DNA of 52,403 nt from Lachnospiraceae bacterium Zagget2 (GTDB lineage Bacteria; Bacillota; Clostridia; Lachnospirales; Lachnospiraceae), in the NCBI GenBank assembly GCA_001941045.1, contig MSHD01000005.1, positions 13,547 to 65,949 of the forward strand, in the 5' to 3' direction. The notes under the pieces are model-generated. The model worked only from the letters and a program-made list of their open reading frames with translations, was not told where the DNA came from and ran no database searches. Below, in pieces: positions 1 through 9,069 of this stretch. The position numbers were made by a program, and so were the translations under genes. Position 1 is the stretch's first letter; each line of letters opens with the position of its first letter.

Positions 1-3000
1 AAAGTGAAGTATCTGCTGGTGGAGACCGGCGGGTATGACACGGAGCTCTACGACGGACTGGAGTCAGTGTGGTACAGCGTCACCACCACAACATCGACGG
101 TGGATGAAGACAGCGGAGAAACCACGACCGTTTCTGAGACCTCGGATCCGGCTGCGCTGAGCAAAATAACGGTTACCGTGGGAGAAACATCATATACCGG
201 TTACGAGTTTTCACTGCAGGAATACAAGGCCGGCAGTCTCTATCAGCTGTACGCTTACAATCAGCCAAGACCGGCCGTGACCTTTATCAAAGAGGGCGAC
301 GGCAGCAGTGATGTCGTGCCGACCGCCGACCTGGCGATTTACAAGGTGGATGAGACGTTATACAGTGCGGGCGCTTCGCTGAGTGATACAGAGATAACAA
401 CAGCAAAAGAGGCAGAAACCAGCACTTATGTGACTACAGTAACGACGACTGTAGGTGGTGGGGACGCCACTTACTCTTCCGCGACCTGTCACCTCTCACC
501 GGGCACTTATCTGGTGGTGGAGACCGGGACCAGTGGAGAGGGCTATGTCATCGATAAGGAAAACACGGATGAGGTCTGGTATCAGATTATTGTGGTGCCG
601 GATGACGGAACCACGGAGATGACAGTAGAGCAGTCGTTTGTCAATGTAACGCAGGATTACAGCGTGAGTATCACAAAGACGGCGGAGGATACAGACGACA
701 CAGACGATACCGACAACACTGTGCTTTCCCATGATATCCTGTCAGACTCTGCGGATCTTAAGTACACGCTGGCTCTGGATGTGACTGCGACCGGTCCGAT
801 CAACAATCTGATACTGACAGACAGCGGCCTCGCGGTGACAAAAGTCTGGAGCGGATTGGGGTCTGCCGCGACGACAATTAATGTTACCGATGAGAGTGAG
901 CAGAAAGCATATCTGAAAGGAGATTATTATATTTCATCGGTGCAGATTCCTCTCGACGCTTCTTATGATTACAGCAGTCTGACGGGGATAGACAGCGCAG
1001 ATTTTTCGCCGAATATTACAATAAAGGTGACCTTCACCTATTCGGACGGCTCGACGCATGATGATGTGCAGACGGCAAGTGCGATCGCGAGCGGAGGTTA
1101 TTGGAATGTGGAGCCTAAGTATAACACCTCTGAGCTGCAGGCAGTGAGCTTTACCGTGACCTGGTATGATGAGAATCTGGAAACATACACCGGATATCAG
1201 CTCGGCAGTGACTTCAAGGTGAGCGATGCCGGCAATGATATCGTGGTCAGCATGCATATTGACCAGCAGGAAGGAGGCAACTCGTCCTATTACGCGGTGG
1301 CGGAGATTGCAAACAATGCCTCTGTCACATATGACTATAAGAAGTGGGATACCACCGGAAACTACACGGAACCCAGAGCTTCCGCCGCAGCTACGGCGAC
1401 GACCACGGTTCCCAATGTGGAGGCGCCGATCCTGTCCATCAATAAGACGGTGGAAAATGAGACGACGGGCAGCACGACAATAGCGGTAATCGGAAATACG
1501 CTGTTGTACACAATTACTCTGTCAAACAGCTCCACAAGCCTCGCGATGGACAATCCGATTCTTCTGGATCTGCTGCCTCAGGGCGTTGTCGCCGCTGACG
1601 CGGACGATGATGACTCTTTCATTGCAAATGTGAAAATAGTGTCCAGCACGAATGCGAATAGTACCCTGACAATCGCGAATGTGTGGCGTACAAGATCGGA
1701 CGGCTATACGTTGCTGGAAATCCGGACGTCCGGCAGTCTGGCCGCTGGCGAGACGGTTACCATTACGCTGGAGGCGACGGTGGACAGCACGGTATTAAAT
1801 TACCTTTCCTCGAATGCTTCGCTGGAAAACAATGTGTGGGTTACCAGTGAGACGGCGGGTACGGTCTATCATGATAACACGGCTGGTTCTGCGTTCATGG
1901 GCTCTGTAGGTGATGATACCTCCTGGGCCGGGAATTATACGGATCCGACAACTGAGAAAGTTCTGGCGGATATGCTGAAAGAGCTCGGCGTGACCGGTTA
2001 CGGTTATCTTTCCGATTCGGCTTCCATCACCTTCCAGGCAGCTTCTTCGGTCAACATTCTGAAAGAGATACAGGGTGACCAGGATGCGGAGGATGACGCC
2101 TGGTACTACGGAAGTGAGGGTGGCACAGTAACGGCAAATACGGACGAGGTTAGCACCGAGGACGACGGCTATGCAGATTTCCGGCTGACAGTGACTAACA
2201 TGAGCGAAGGTCGGGATCTCGTGAACATAGTGTTGATGGATATTATACCGAAGGAGTCCGGCGCCAGCTTTAACAGCGGGATTACAAAGGAGTGGGATCT
2301 CGATTTTTATCAGATTCTTTCTGTTACCCTGGGTGTAAAAGACGAAAAAACGGGAGAATATGTTCGCAGTGAAGTGGACACGGATAATTATACCGTGTGG
2401 TATTACACGGGGACGTTGAAATCCAGCGCAGATGTCACGACCATGCAGTCTTACTTTGATACTGAACCGAAGACAGGCGGCTGGGTGACAGCGGAGGATT
2501 TTGGCGAAGGAGATAAGAGTACAATCACGGCGTTTGCTGTTGTCTTTGCAGAGTCCTTTACATTGGGATATGAGCAGCAGCTGCAGCTGCAGTACCGCGC
2601 AACGGTTCCGTTGATGAGCGAGACGGATGCTGCAGAGAAAGCACATCTGGCGACCTACAATGATTTCCGTCTGATTTACCAGACACAGGCAACGGGATCG
2701 AGTAGTATTTCCAGTACAAAGACGACGATGAACAGTAATTACGTCTACGCGCTGCTGTCCACAGAGCCGGTGGGCGTTGGCGGCATGTTCTGGATTGACG
2801 CAGACGGCGACGGAATACAGGACAGTGAGGATGTGACGCCGAACACGTATGAGTCGGGTACGGACGGCGCGGGAGAGGAGATTTCCGCGTACGAGAATTA
2901 TAACAGCCGCACGAATGATTACTCGACTTACAGCGTGGTGCAGACTCTGCTAAACAGCGCAAGTATTCAGCTGCTTACCTATAACGGTGCGAACAGCTCA

Positions 3001-4461
3001 CAGGTTTCCAACGGCGGGACACTGAGCGGGGATTCCTGGAGGTTCCTGTTTGAGGACCTCACCTCAGCGAATATCAGCAGCTCTTACGACGATGACACTG
3101 CCTATAACAGCAGCGGCATCCTGTGGAAGGCTCTTGCCGGTGCAAGCACGGCGTCGTGGTATCAACTGCTGGCGACGATAGCAGGAAACGGAAGCATTAA
3201 ATACAGTCTGACTGCCGCCAGGACGAATAATTCATCGAGTGTGGATTCCGTGAAGTCCTACAGTCCGGACGATATGTATGATTCCAATAACAGTGAATAT
3301 TTAGACAGTATCTTAAAGGACAGCAACTTTACCCTGAAGGAGACGAGCGGCGGAACAACCGAGACGTTGGCGGACGGAACGACCGTGACGACCGGAAGTA
3401 CGACGGCTACGTCCGAAAACTTCTTCCTGTACGGGGCGAACGGAGAGAATACCCTGTGGAATCTCTCGGAGGATATTGGCCTGGTGATTTATAGAGACCT
3501 GAAAATAACGAAAAAGGATACCGAGAGCGATATTCCGGTGGCCGGGTCTACCTTTGCGGTGTACGGGCCTTATGCGGATGCCTCAAGCGTCACAAAGCTG
3601 AGCGCGGATGATCTCGTTGAGACCCATACGCTGGGTGAGGGTGAGGCAACTTACACATTTAAAAACCTGCTGTACTTCCAAGAGTACATTATCGTAGAAA
3701 CCAGCGCGGACGATAGCTATGATCTTACTTCCGCCGTTTATGCGGGCGATAATATTTCTGAGTTCGATGGCGGAGTCACCGTGACAGACAGTACGACAAA
3801 TGTCAGCATAGATTATGACGCTGCCTGGATCCTGGAGATTCCCGGAGCAGAAAGTGATACTGATCCCGCGGCCAGCAATACGAACACCACCGATAACATG
3901 ACCGTGACCAATGCAAAGACATTACCTATCAGCTTTACTAAGGTCTGCTCGGTAGATACAGATAGTCTGGCAGATTCCACACCGCTTGCAGGCGCGACTT
4001 TCAGCCTGTACAGCGCGAGTTCTGTAAATGTAACAGAATCAGAAGGTGAGGTAACAGATGTTTCAGTAAAGTCCGGCGAAACAGCGATTGCTACAGCAAC
4101 CAGTGCATCGGGCGGTACAGTGACATTCACAGAAACCGATCCAATAACGCAGAGTGAGGTGGAAATGAAGTTCAGCAGCGGCACTTATTACCTGATCGAG
4201 AATTCTGCTCCGAGCGGTTATATCAAACCGACAAAGAATTTCTGGGTGGTAACAGTGAATACTGCGACAGGAACGGTCACTCTGAATGGCGAAGAATTAT
4301 ATGGCAATTCTACAGTTGGATGGTACATTCTCAACTATCAGACCTATGATCTGCCTCTGACCGGCGGGAGTGGCACACGGCCATTCACGATCGTTGGCCT
4401 CCTCCTCATGACCGGCGCTGCGATCTTTTACTTCTTCTTCCGCCGTCGGAGGCGTACATGA
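1..4461 (+). CDS. Large LPxTG-anchored SpaA/Cna-B-type surface protein (5' partial)
   Basis: The reading frame is open from the first base of the window and its first visible residues (YLLVETGGY) already resemble the end of a SpaA/Cna-B repeat, so the N-terminus and signal peptide lie outside the window. About 1,485 residues are visible. SpaA-like repeats with E-box motifs occur near residues 100-200 (YLVVETGTSGEGY), 1165-1260 (LKITKKDTE, then YIIVETSA) and 1305-1430 (YLIENSAPSGY). DUF11-like blocks start near 476 and 730, and an SdrD-B-like FWIDADGDGIQD segment is near 925. The C-terminus has a sortase signal, LPLTGG at 4351, then a hydrophobic segment and RRRRR. Family knowledge: such proteins are pilin or adhesin subunits linked to peptidoglycan, often with internal isopeptide bonds. 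No sortase gene is visible; it may lie upstream. Whether this is a pilus backbone, a tip protein or a single adhesin is open. Confidence 0.9.
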   Translation, partial: KVKYLLVETGGYDTELYDGLESVWYSVTTTTSTVDEDSGETTTVSETSDPAALSKITVTVGETSYTGYEFSLQEYKAGSLYQLYAYNQPRPAVTFIKEGDGSSDVVPTADLAIYKVDETLYSAGASLSDTEITTAKEAETSTYVTTVTTTVGGGDATYSSATCHLSPGTYLVVETGTSGEGYVIDKENTDEVWYQIIVVPDDGTTEMTVEQSFVNVTQDYSVSITKTAEDTDDTDDTDNTVLSHDILSDSADLKYTLALDVTATGPINNLILTDSGLAVTKVWSGLGSAATTINVTDESEQKAYLKGDYYISSVQIPLDASYDYSSLTGIDSADFSPNITIKVTFTYSDGSTHDDVQTASAIASGGYWNVEPKYNTSELQAVSFTVTWYDENLETYTGYQLGSDFKVSDAGNDIVVSMHIDQQEGGNSSYYAVAEIANNASVTYDYKKWDTTGNYTEPRASAAATATTTVPNVEAPILSINKTVENETTGSTTIAVIGNTLLYTITLSNSSTSLAMDNPILLDLLPQGVVAADADDDDSFIANVKIVSSTNANSTLTIANVWRTRSDGYTLLEIRTSGSLAAGETVTITLEATVDSTVLNYLSSNASLENNVWVTSETAGTVYHDNTAGSAFMGSVGDDTSWAGNYTDPTTEKVLADMLKELGVTGYGYLSDSASITFQAASSVNILKEIQGDQDAEDDAWYYGSEGGTVTANTDEVSTEDDGYADFRLTVTNMSEGRDLVNIVLMDIIPKESGASFNSGITKEWDLDFYQILSVTLGVKDEKTGEYVRSEVDTDNYTVWYYTGTLKSSADVTTMQSYFDTEPKTGGWVTAEDFGEGDKSTITAFAVVFAESFTLGYEQQLQLQYRATVPLMSETDAAEKAHLATYNDFRLIYQTQATGSSSISSTKTTMNSNYVYALLSTEPVGVGGMFWIDADGDGIQDSEDVTPNTYESGTDGAGEEISAYENYNSRTNDYSTYSVVQTLLNSASIQLLTYNGANSSQVSNGGTLSGDSWRFLFEDLTSANISSSYDDDTAYNSSGILWKALAGASTASWYQLLATIAGNGSIKYSLTAARTNNSSSVDSVKSYSPDDMYDSNNSEYLDSILKDSNFTLKETSGGTTETLADGTTVTTGSTTATSENFFLYGANGENTLWNLSEDIGLVIYRDLKITKKDTESDIPVAGSTFAVYGPYADASSVTKLSADDLVETHTLGEGEATYTFKNLLYFQEYIIVETSADDSYDLTSAVYAGDNISEFDGGVTVTDSTTNVSIDYDAAWILEIPGAESDTDPAASNTNTTDNMTVTNAKTLPISFTKVCSVDTDSLADSTPLAGATFSLYSASSVNVTESEGEVTDVSVKSGETAIATATSASGGTVTFTETDPITQSEVEMKFSSGTYYLIENSAPSGYIKPTKNFWVVTVNTATGTVTLNGEELYGNSTVGWYILNYQTYDLPLTGGSGTRPFTIVGLLLMTGAAIFYFFFRRRRRT

Positions 4462-5150
4462 GGCGCAGAGGCGCGGGGACGACACCCCTCGCGCCGGAAA
4501 TGCGCTTCGGAATGCTGACGCTCCTTGAGATGGAACAGAGAAAGGGACGGCGTTACTGGCGCTGTACCTGCGACTGCGGGGCGGAGTGTGTGGTGGAGGA
4601 ATCGCATCTGAAATCGGGACACACCAGGAGCTGCGGCTGTTACCGGCGGGAAGCGCCGAAGGAGAGACGTCTGGATCTGACAGGCCATCGCTATGGCAGG
4701 CTGCTGGTCCTGGGTCCGGCACAGACGAAGGAAGGCGATGCAGAGGGCGTTTACTGGGACTGTGTCTGTGACTGCGGGAAGCGCTGCATCTGTCATAAGG
4801 AAAATCTGCGCGCCGGCAATACCCGGAGCTGCGGCTGCATGCAGAAAGAACAGCGAAAAAAAAACATGAAAACAGCGATTCATTTCGTGGACGGCACCTG
4901 CGTGGAGCGTATCGCCTCCCAGAGAACCTATGCGAACAATACCAGCGGTCACCGCGGCGTCTATCGCCGCGAGAACAACCGCTGGCGCGCGAGCATCGGT
5001 TTTCAGGGAAAGATGTACAATCTGGGAAGTTTCGACCGTTATGAGGACGCCGTGGAAGCGAGACTGAAGGCGGAGCAGGAGCTCTATACTCCGTTCTTGG
5101 AGCAGTATGGCAGGGAACGGAAGGAGTCCGGAAAGTCCCACACAAACTGA
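4458..5150 (+). CDS. Tandem Cys-cluster protein with C-terminal AP2 DNA-binding domain
   Basis: The start codon overlaps the stop of the preceding surface-protein gene (ATGA, 4 bp), which suggests translational coupling. The 230-residue product has two similar cysteine-rich units in the N-terminal half (CTCDCGAEC...SCGC and CVCDCGKRC...SCGC), each a likely zinc-binding knuckle. The C-terminal part, from about residue 160, reads SGHRGVYRRENNRWRASI then YNLGSFDRYEDAVEARLKAE, which is the AP2/ERF fold pattern of three strands and a helix. In bacteria this architecture is best known from phage proteins and homing-endonuclease-related proteins, where AP2 binds DNA. No HNH or GIY-YIG nuclease motif is visible, so a regulator, or a domesticated mobile protein that has lost its nuclease, is more likely. 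Its position inside a surface-protein operon is unusual. Domain assignment is fairly sure; function is not. Confidence 0.8.
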   Translation: MRRRGAGTTPLAPEMRFGMLTLLEMEQRKGRRYWRCTCDCGAECVVEESHLKSGHTRSCGCYRREAPKERRLDLTGHRYGRLLVLGPAQTKEGDAEGVYWDCVCDCGKRCICHKENLRAGNTRSCGCMQKEQRKKNMKTAIHFVDGTCVERIASQRTYANNTSGHRGVYRRENNRWRASIGFQGKMYNLGSFDRYEDAVEARLKAEQELYTPFLEQYGRERKESGKSHTN

Positions 5151-5165
5151 AGAGAAAGAATAATT

Positions 5166-6983
5166 ATGAAAAGAACAAGAGAACTGTCGGCGTTGCTGCT
5201 TACCCTTGTCCTTGCTTTCAGTTCACTGTTTGCAGGTATAACGGTTGTTGCGGCTGAAACAGGTACGAACTTTGATCTCTCCAAATCCAAGGAAGCGACG
5301 CAGCTGAATGAAAATTATGAGTCGGATGTGACAATCTCGCTTCCAGCTGCTAACTATAAAGGCTATCTGGATGTGGCCTTTGTTCTGGACGGATCCACCA
5401 GCCATGATAATACCAATCTGGCGCAGGCGGCGGCCGACCTGCTGGATGAATTACTGAATTATGAGAATCTGACCGTCAAGGTCAGTATAACCATATTTGG
5501 CGGTTATGAACCGATTCTGAAGACAACAGAGCTCACAGAATTGACGGATGAGACTGTAGAAGGACTTCAAGAATTTTTGACTGCAGATTATAAGAGCCTG
5601 GATGGTCGTTCCGGCAGTAATCTTCAGGCGGGTGTGGAAAAGGCGCGCTCCTTGCTGAATGCTGACACGGAGGTGGACGGCAGTGATAAATACATGATCA
5701 TTCTAACAGACGGCGGAGCCCGCATGTGGTATGACAGCGAGTCTGGTGAAGCAATGTCACAGACTTATTTGACAGGAAGTAATGAGGTTTACTGGAACAG
5801 TAATGAAGATTGGCTATATCGTTACGGGGATACTGATACAACCCAACTACGCAGTTTTTCCAGTATTTGGGAAGCTGGACAGAGCAGCACTGATATTGGA
5901 AAGTATGGTAAAACGTACACGGAGTATTTAGTTGCAAATGCTTCTGATTCCGGCATTGCTTCGTGGGATACGGTAGCAACTGGTGATGACTATTACACAA
6001 CCTATGAAGCGGCATGTTATTATGCGGCGACATCGATTGTCACTGCTTCGCAGGAAGTGAATGTCTGTATGGTGACTTATCAGTATAATCCTAACCAAAA
6101 TTATGGATATTTTACGGAGGATTTTAAAACCTGGCTGGAGAGTTACGTGACTCGTTACGATATTGAACAATCAACAAATATTGATTCAAAAACTGCTGCG
6201 GCAGTATTTTCTAAAGTAAAGGACAGGCTTATCCAGCTGGTCGACGCCGGAAGCGTCCTTGTGGATGAGATGGGAGACAGCGTGGATGAAAACGGAGTCG
6301 CCTATGACTTCGATTTTATCAATGACATCAGCCGCCTGACGCTGACTGTTGACGGCACAGCTCTGGTCGTAACACAGATCGACGAAAACACTTATGGCTT
6401 TGGTTCTGATGGAGACAGTTCCGATGGGTCGACCTATCCATATGTGCTTACCTATTATCCGGACGGAACAACCTATAAGGACATAACATATGGAGAGTGT
6501 TTTATCCTGGAGATCAATGTGCCGATCACAAAGAATGATCAGGTTCAGCTGACCTACAGTGTGGTGCTGACAAACCCGCAGACGGCGTCAGGGACGTACG
6601 GCACGTATGATCAGTATGGGGAAAATAATGATGGAAGCAGCAGCTATAGTCTGTACACCAATAATGTGGCGCGACTGTATCCGGTAGATTCCGATGGAAA
6701 CGAAGGTGATCCGGAAGATTTTAACAAGCCCACCGTTTCCTACACGGTTACAACGGATTCTGACGAAACCCAGGACGATGAGGACGACCAGCAATCGGAA
6801 AGCAGCAGTTCTGACAGCAGTAGTTCTGATAGCAGCTCAGGTTCCGGCAGTTCAGACAATGCCAGCGAGGTGATATCCATATCCTCAGCCCAGACCGGGG
6901 ACAGCAGCAGTATTATTCCCTGGATTGTGCTGCTTGCGGGCTTTGTTGGGATGATTTTAAGGAAAATGAGCCTTTTGAGTTGA
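5166..6983 (+). CDS. Secreted VWA-domain surface protein
   Basis: The 605-residue product begins with a clear signal peptide (basic MKRTRE, a hydrophobic core, cleavage likely after VVAA near residue 31). A von Willebrand factor A domain follows with the MIDAS motif DGSTS near residue 70 and ILTDGGA near 178, so it should bind a divalent cation and probably a ligand or partner protein. A beta-rich region follows (about residues 370-540), then a Ser-rich linker (about 545-575). The tail AQTGD, hydrophobic segment, RK resembles a sortase signal whose LPxTG has drifted. VWA proteins of this size are typical tip adhesins of Gram-positive pili, which fits the LPxTG protein just upstream. It starts 16 bp after the AP2 gene, so it is probably in the same operon. 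No terminator is seen after it, and the next promoter overlaps its stop codon. Confidence 0.85.
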   Translation: MKRTRELSALLLTLVLAFSSLFAGITVVAAETGTNFDLSKSKEATQLNENYESDVTISLPAANYKGYLDVAFVLDGSTSHDNTNLAQAAADLLDELLNYENLTVKVSITIFGGYEPILKTTELTELTDETVEGLQEFLTADYKSLDGRSGSNLQAGVEKARSLLNADTEVDGSDKYMIILTDGGARMWYDSESGEAMSQTYLTGSNEVYWNSNEDWLYRYGDTDTTQLRSFSSIWEAGQSSTDIGKYGKTYTEYLVANASDSGIASWDTVATGDDYYTTYEAACYYAATSIVTASQEVNVCMVTYQYNPNQNYGYFTEDFKTWLESYVTRYDIEQSTNIDSKTAAAVFSKVKDRLIQLVDAGSVLVDEMGDSVDENGVAYDFDFINDISRLTLTVDGTALVVTQIDENTYGFGSDGDSSDGSTYPYVLTYYPDGTTYKDITYGECFILEINVPITKNDQVQLTYSVVLTNPQTASGTYGTYDQYGENNDGSSSYSLYTNNVARLYPVDSDGNEGDPEDFNKPTVSYTVTTDSDETQDDEDDQQSESSSSDSSSSDSSSGSGSSDNASEVISISSAQTGDSSSIIPWIVLLAGFVGMILRKMSLLS

Positions 6984-7012
6984 TTTTGTATTGCATACGA
7001 TGTATAATGCAA
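6980..7012 (+). promoter_or_regulatory. Promoter and palindromic operator of the DinJ/YafQ-type operon
   Basis: TTGATT at 6980-6985 and a perfect TATAAT at 7003-7008 are separated by 17 bp. The inverted repeat TTGCAT (6991-6996) and ATGCAA (7007-7012), with the inner arms ATAC and GTAT, covers the spacer and the -10 box. This is what is expected for an autorepressing antitoxin operator (DinJ/RelB family). The -35 overlaps the stop codon of the VWA gene. Confidence 0.7.
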
Positions 7013-7042
7013 GCACAATGAAATGAAAGGAGTTGATTTTCC

Positions 7043-7318
7043 ATGGCCAATTCGACAAACTTCAGCGTCCGCATGGACAGCGATATCAAGAAGCAGTGTG
7101 AAGCCCTGTATGGGGAGCTGGGTGTGAACCTGACCACTGCGATTAATGTCTTTCTGCGCCAGTCCCTCCGGGTTGGTGGGTTCCCGTTCGATGTGCGGCT
7201 TGATCAGCCAAATAAGGAGACGATTGCTGCCATGCTGGAAGCGGAACGCATCGCACATGATCCTGATGTAAAAGGATATACCGACTTGGATGAGATGTTT
7301 GCGGAGCTGAAAAAATGA
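7043..7318 (+). CDS. dinJ: RelB/DinJ family antitoxin
   Basis: The 91-residue protein has the ribbon-helix-helix N-terminus of the DinJ/RelB family: NFSVRMDSDIKKQCEALYGELGVNLTTAINVFLRQSLRVGG, where the strand binds DNA and the two helices dimerise. The C-terminal half is the toxin-wrapping part, with the acidic end DLDEMFAELKK. The start is supported by AAAGGAG about 10 bp upstream (7025-7031). The toxin gene starts inside its last codons (4 bp ATGA overlap), giving the usual antitoxin-first order. Known role of the family: it neutralises a YafQ-type mRNA interferase and represses its own operon, here probably through the palindrome at 6991-7012. Confidence 0.9.
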   Translation: MANSTNFSVRMDSDIKKQCEALYGELGVNLTTAINVFLRQSLRVGGFPFDVRLDQPNKETIAAMLEAERIAHDPDVKGYTDLDEMFAELKK

Positions 7319-7605
7319 GAAAAACCAAATACATTGTTAAACCCACCACCCAGTTCAAAAAGGACTACAAGCGGGCCATCCGACGTGGCCTGAAAGTCGA
7401 GTTGTTGGAAAATGTTGTTTCCTGCCTTGCGATGGGAGAATCCCTCCCTGAAAAACACAAAGATCACGAGCTGACCGGAGACTGGGTGGGTCATCGAGAA
7501 TGCCACATTCTCCCTGACTGGCTGCTTATCTATCGCATTGACGACGGTGTGCTGGTGTTGACACTGGCCCGTACAGGGACACACAGCGATCTGTTTGGTA
7601 AATGA
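7315..7605 (+). CDS. yafQ: YafQ family mRNA interferase toxin
   Basis: The 96-residue protein has the RelE/ParE-superfamily fold pattern. It carries the YafQ catalytic set: His in DHELTG, His in RECHI, Asp in LPDWLLIYR, and the terminal RTGTHSDLF with the His and Phe known from E. coli YafQ. Family function: ribosome-dependent cleavage of mRNA that slows growth until the antitoxin is restored. All residues needed for activity appear intact and the length matches the family (about 90-95). It overlaps the antitoxin gene by 4 bp and is followed by an intrinsic terminator at 7692, so the pair forms a closed two-gene unit. Confidence 0.9.
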   Translation: MRKTKYIVKPTTQFKKDYKRAIRRGLKVELLENVVSCLAMGESLPEKHKDHELTGDWVGHRECHILPDWLLIYRIDDGVLVLTLARTGTHSDLFGK

Positions 7606-7691
7606 CAAAGGAGACTGCTGCTCCCTTCTTGCAGAGTGAAAATCAGTTGACAATATCATGATTCAGTTGTAAGATATCTTGTAAAGTGACA

Positions 7692-7724
7692 AGGGCGTCC
7701 CTGGAAACAGAGGACGCCTTTTTC
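7692..7724 (+). terminator. Intrinsic terminator after the toxin-antitoxin pair
   Basis: A 7 bp GC-rich stem, GGCGTCC (7694-7700) with GGACGCC (7712-7718), and an 11-nt loop is followed directly by a T run (7719-7723). It separates the toxin-antitoxin unit from the ATP-grasp operon that starts 32 bp later. Confidence 0.85.
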
Positions 7725-7755
7725 TGTTGAAATGTACAGCGAGGGGTGATGAGAA

Positions 7756-9069
7756 ATGTATGAACTATTGGACCATGCGGACAGCATGAACCGCCTGCTG
7801 GCGCGCTACGGCGTCCGCTTCGGTATCTACAAGAACGGCACATTCAAGGAGCAACTGTTTCCCTACGATGCGATTCCGCGCGTCATCATGAAGGACGAGT
7901 TCGCGTATCTCGAGAAGGGCCTGATTCAGCGGGTGGACGCGCTGAATGCCTTCCTGCGCGATGTCTACGGGGAGAAGCAGATTGTGAAGGACGGCGTGAT
8001 TCCGGAGGACTTCGTCTTTGCCTCGTCGGGCTATCTGCCGCAGTGCGAAGGCATCTGCCCGCCGAAGGGCATCTACAGCCATATTTCCGGCATTGATCTG
8101 GTGAAGGGCAAGGACGGCATCTGGTATATTCTGGAGGACAATCTGCGGATTCCCTCGGGCGCGTCCTATCCGCTGATCGCGCGGGAGATGAGCCGCAGGG
8201 CGAGCCCGAATACCTTCCGTCGGAATGCGGTCGTCGATAACCGGAACTACGCGGAGCTCTTAAGCGAGACAATGGAGAATGTGAACTGCGGCGGCATCGC
8301 CGTGATCATGACGCCGGGCCGCTACAACGCCGCCTACTTTGAGCATTCTTATCTCGCAGAGCGGACGCACAGCGTGCTGGCGACCTGCAATGAGCTTTTC
8401 GTTGAGGACAATGTCCTCTATTATAAGGATTACCGCAGCGAGCGGCAGCGCGTGGGCGTGCTCTACCGTCGTCTCTCCGACGAGTATCTCGACCCGACGA
8501 CCTTCCTGCCGGAGTCGCTGATCGGCGTACCGAATCTGATGGCGGCCTACCGCGCCGGAAATGTGGCGATCGTCAATGCGCCGGGCAACGGTGTGGCCGA
8601 CGACAAGGGCATCTACTATTTCGTGCCGAAGATGATCCGTTATTACCTCGATGAGGAGCCGATCCTGAAGAATGCGCCGACCTATCTGCCTTTCTACGAG
8701 GAGGACCGGAAGTACGTGCTGGAGAATCTGCCGAAGCTCGTCGTGAAGGATGTGGCGGAGGCCGGCGGTTACGGCGTGATCTTCGGCCGCGACCTGTCCG
8801 AGGAGCGGCTTGCCGAAATGCGCGCGCTCATCGAGCGGGAGAGCCGCCGCTTCATCGCGCAGGAAGTTATTGATTTCATGGATCTGGAGATTATGGACGA
8901 GGGAAAGATCGTCGAGCGTAAGGCCGATCTTCGTGCCTTCGTATTGTCAGGAAAGGAGACGAAGGTCTGGGCGAGCGGTCTGACCCGCTTTACCAGAGAT
9001 CCGAAGTCCTTCGTCGTCAACTCATCGCAGGGAGGAGGTTTCAAGGACACATGGGTGCTGTCTCGATAG
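7756..9069 (+). CDS. Circularly permuted ATP-grasp protein (COG2308-type)
   Basis: This 437-residue protein matches the circularly permuted ATP-grasp family (DUF404/DUF407, COG2308) along its length: the N-terminal segment on a conserved DG(V/I)IPEDFVFASSGYLP-type motif, the central EDNLRIPSGASYPL block that is highly conserved in the family, and the C-terminal GGYGVIFGRDLS nucleotide-binding loop. ATP-grasp enzymes ligate an activated carboxylate to an amine. This family, always with alpha-E and transglutaminase partners, has been proposed to make or modify short peptides; the substrate is not established. It starts 7 bp after the ribosome binding site GAGGGGTGA. It overlaps the alpha-E gene by 19 bp, so the two are surely co-translated. 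At 437 residues it is slightly shorter than many homologues as I recall them. Confidence 0.9.
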   Translation: MYELLDHADSMNRLLARYGVRFGIYKNGTFKEQLFPYDAIPRVIMKDEFAYLEKGLIQRVDALNAFLRDVYGEKQIVKDGVIPEDFVFASSGYLPQCEGICPPKGIYSHISGIDLVKGKDGIWYILEDNLRIPSGASYPLIAREMSRRASPNTFRRNAVVDNRNYAELLSETMENVNCGGIAVIMTPGRYNAAYFEHSYLAERTHSVLATCNELFVEDNVLYYKDYRSERQRVGVLYRRLSDEYLDPTTFLPESLIGVPNLMAAYRAGNVAIVNAPGNGVADDKGIYYFVPKMIRYYLDEEPILKNAPTYLPFYEEDRKYVLENLPKLVVKDVAEAGGYGVIFGRDLSEERLAEMRALIERESRRFIAQEVIDFMDLEIMDEGKIVERKADLRAFVLSGKETKVWASGLTRFTRDPKSFVVNSSQGGGFKDTWVLSR

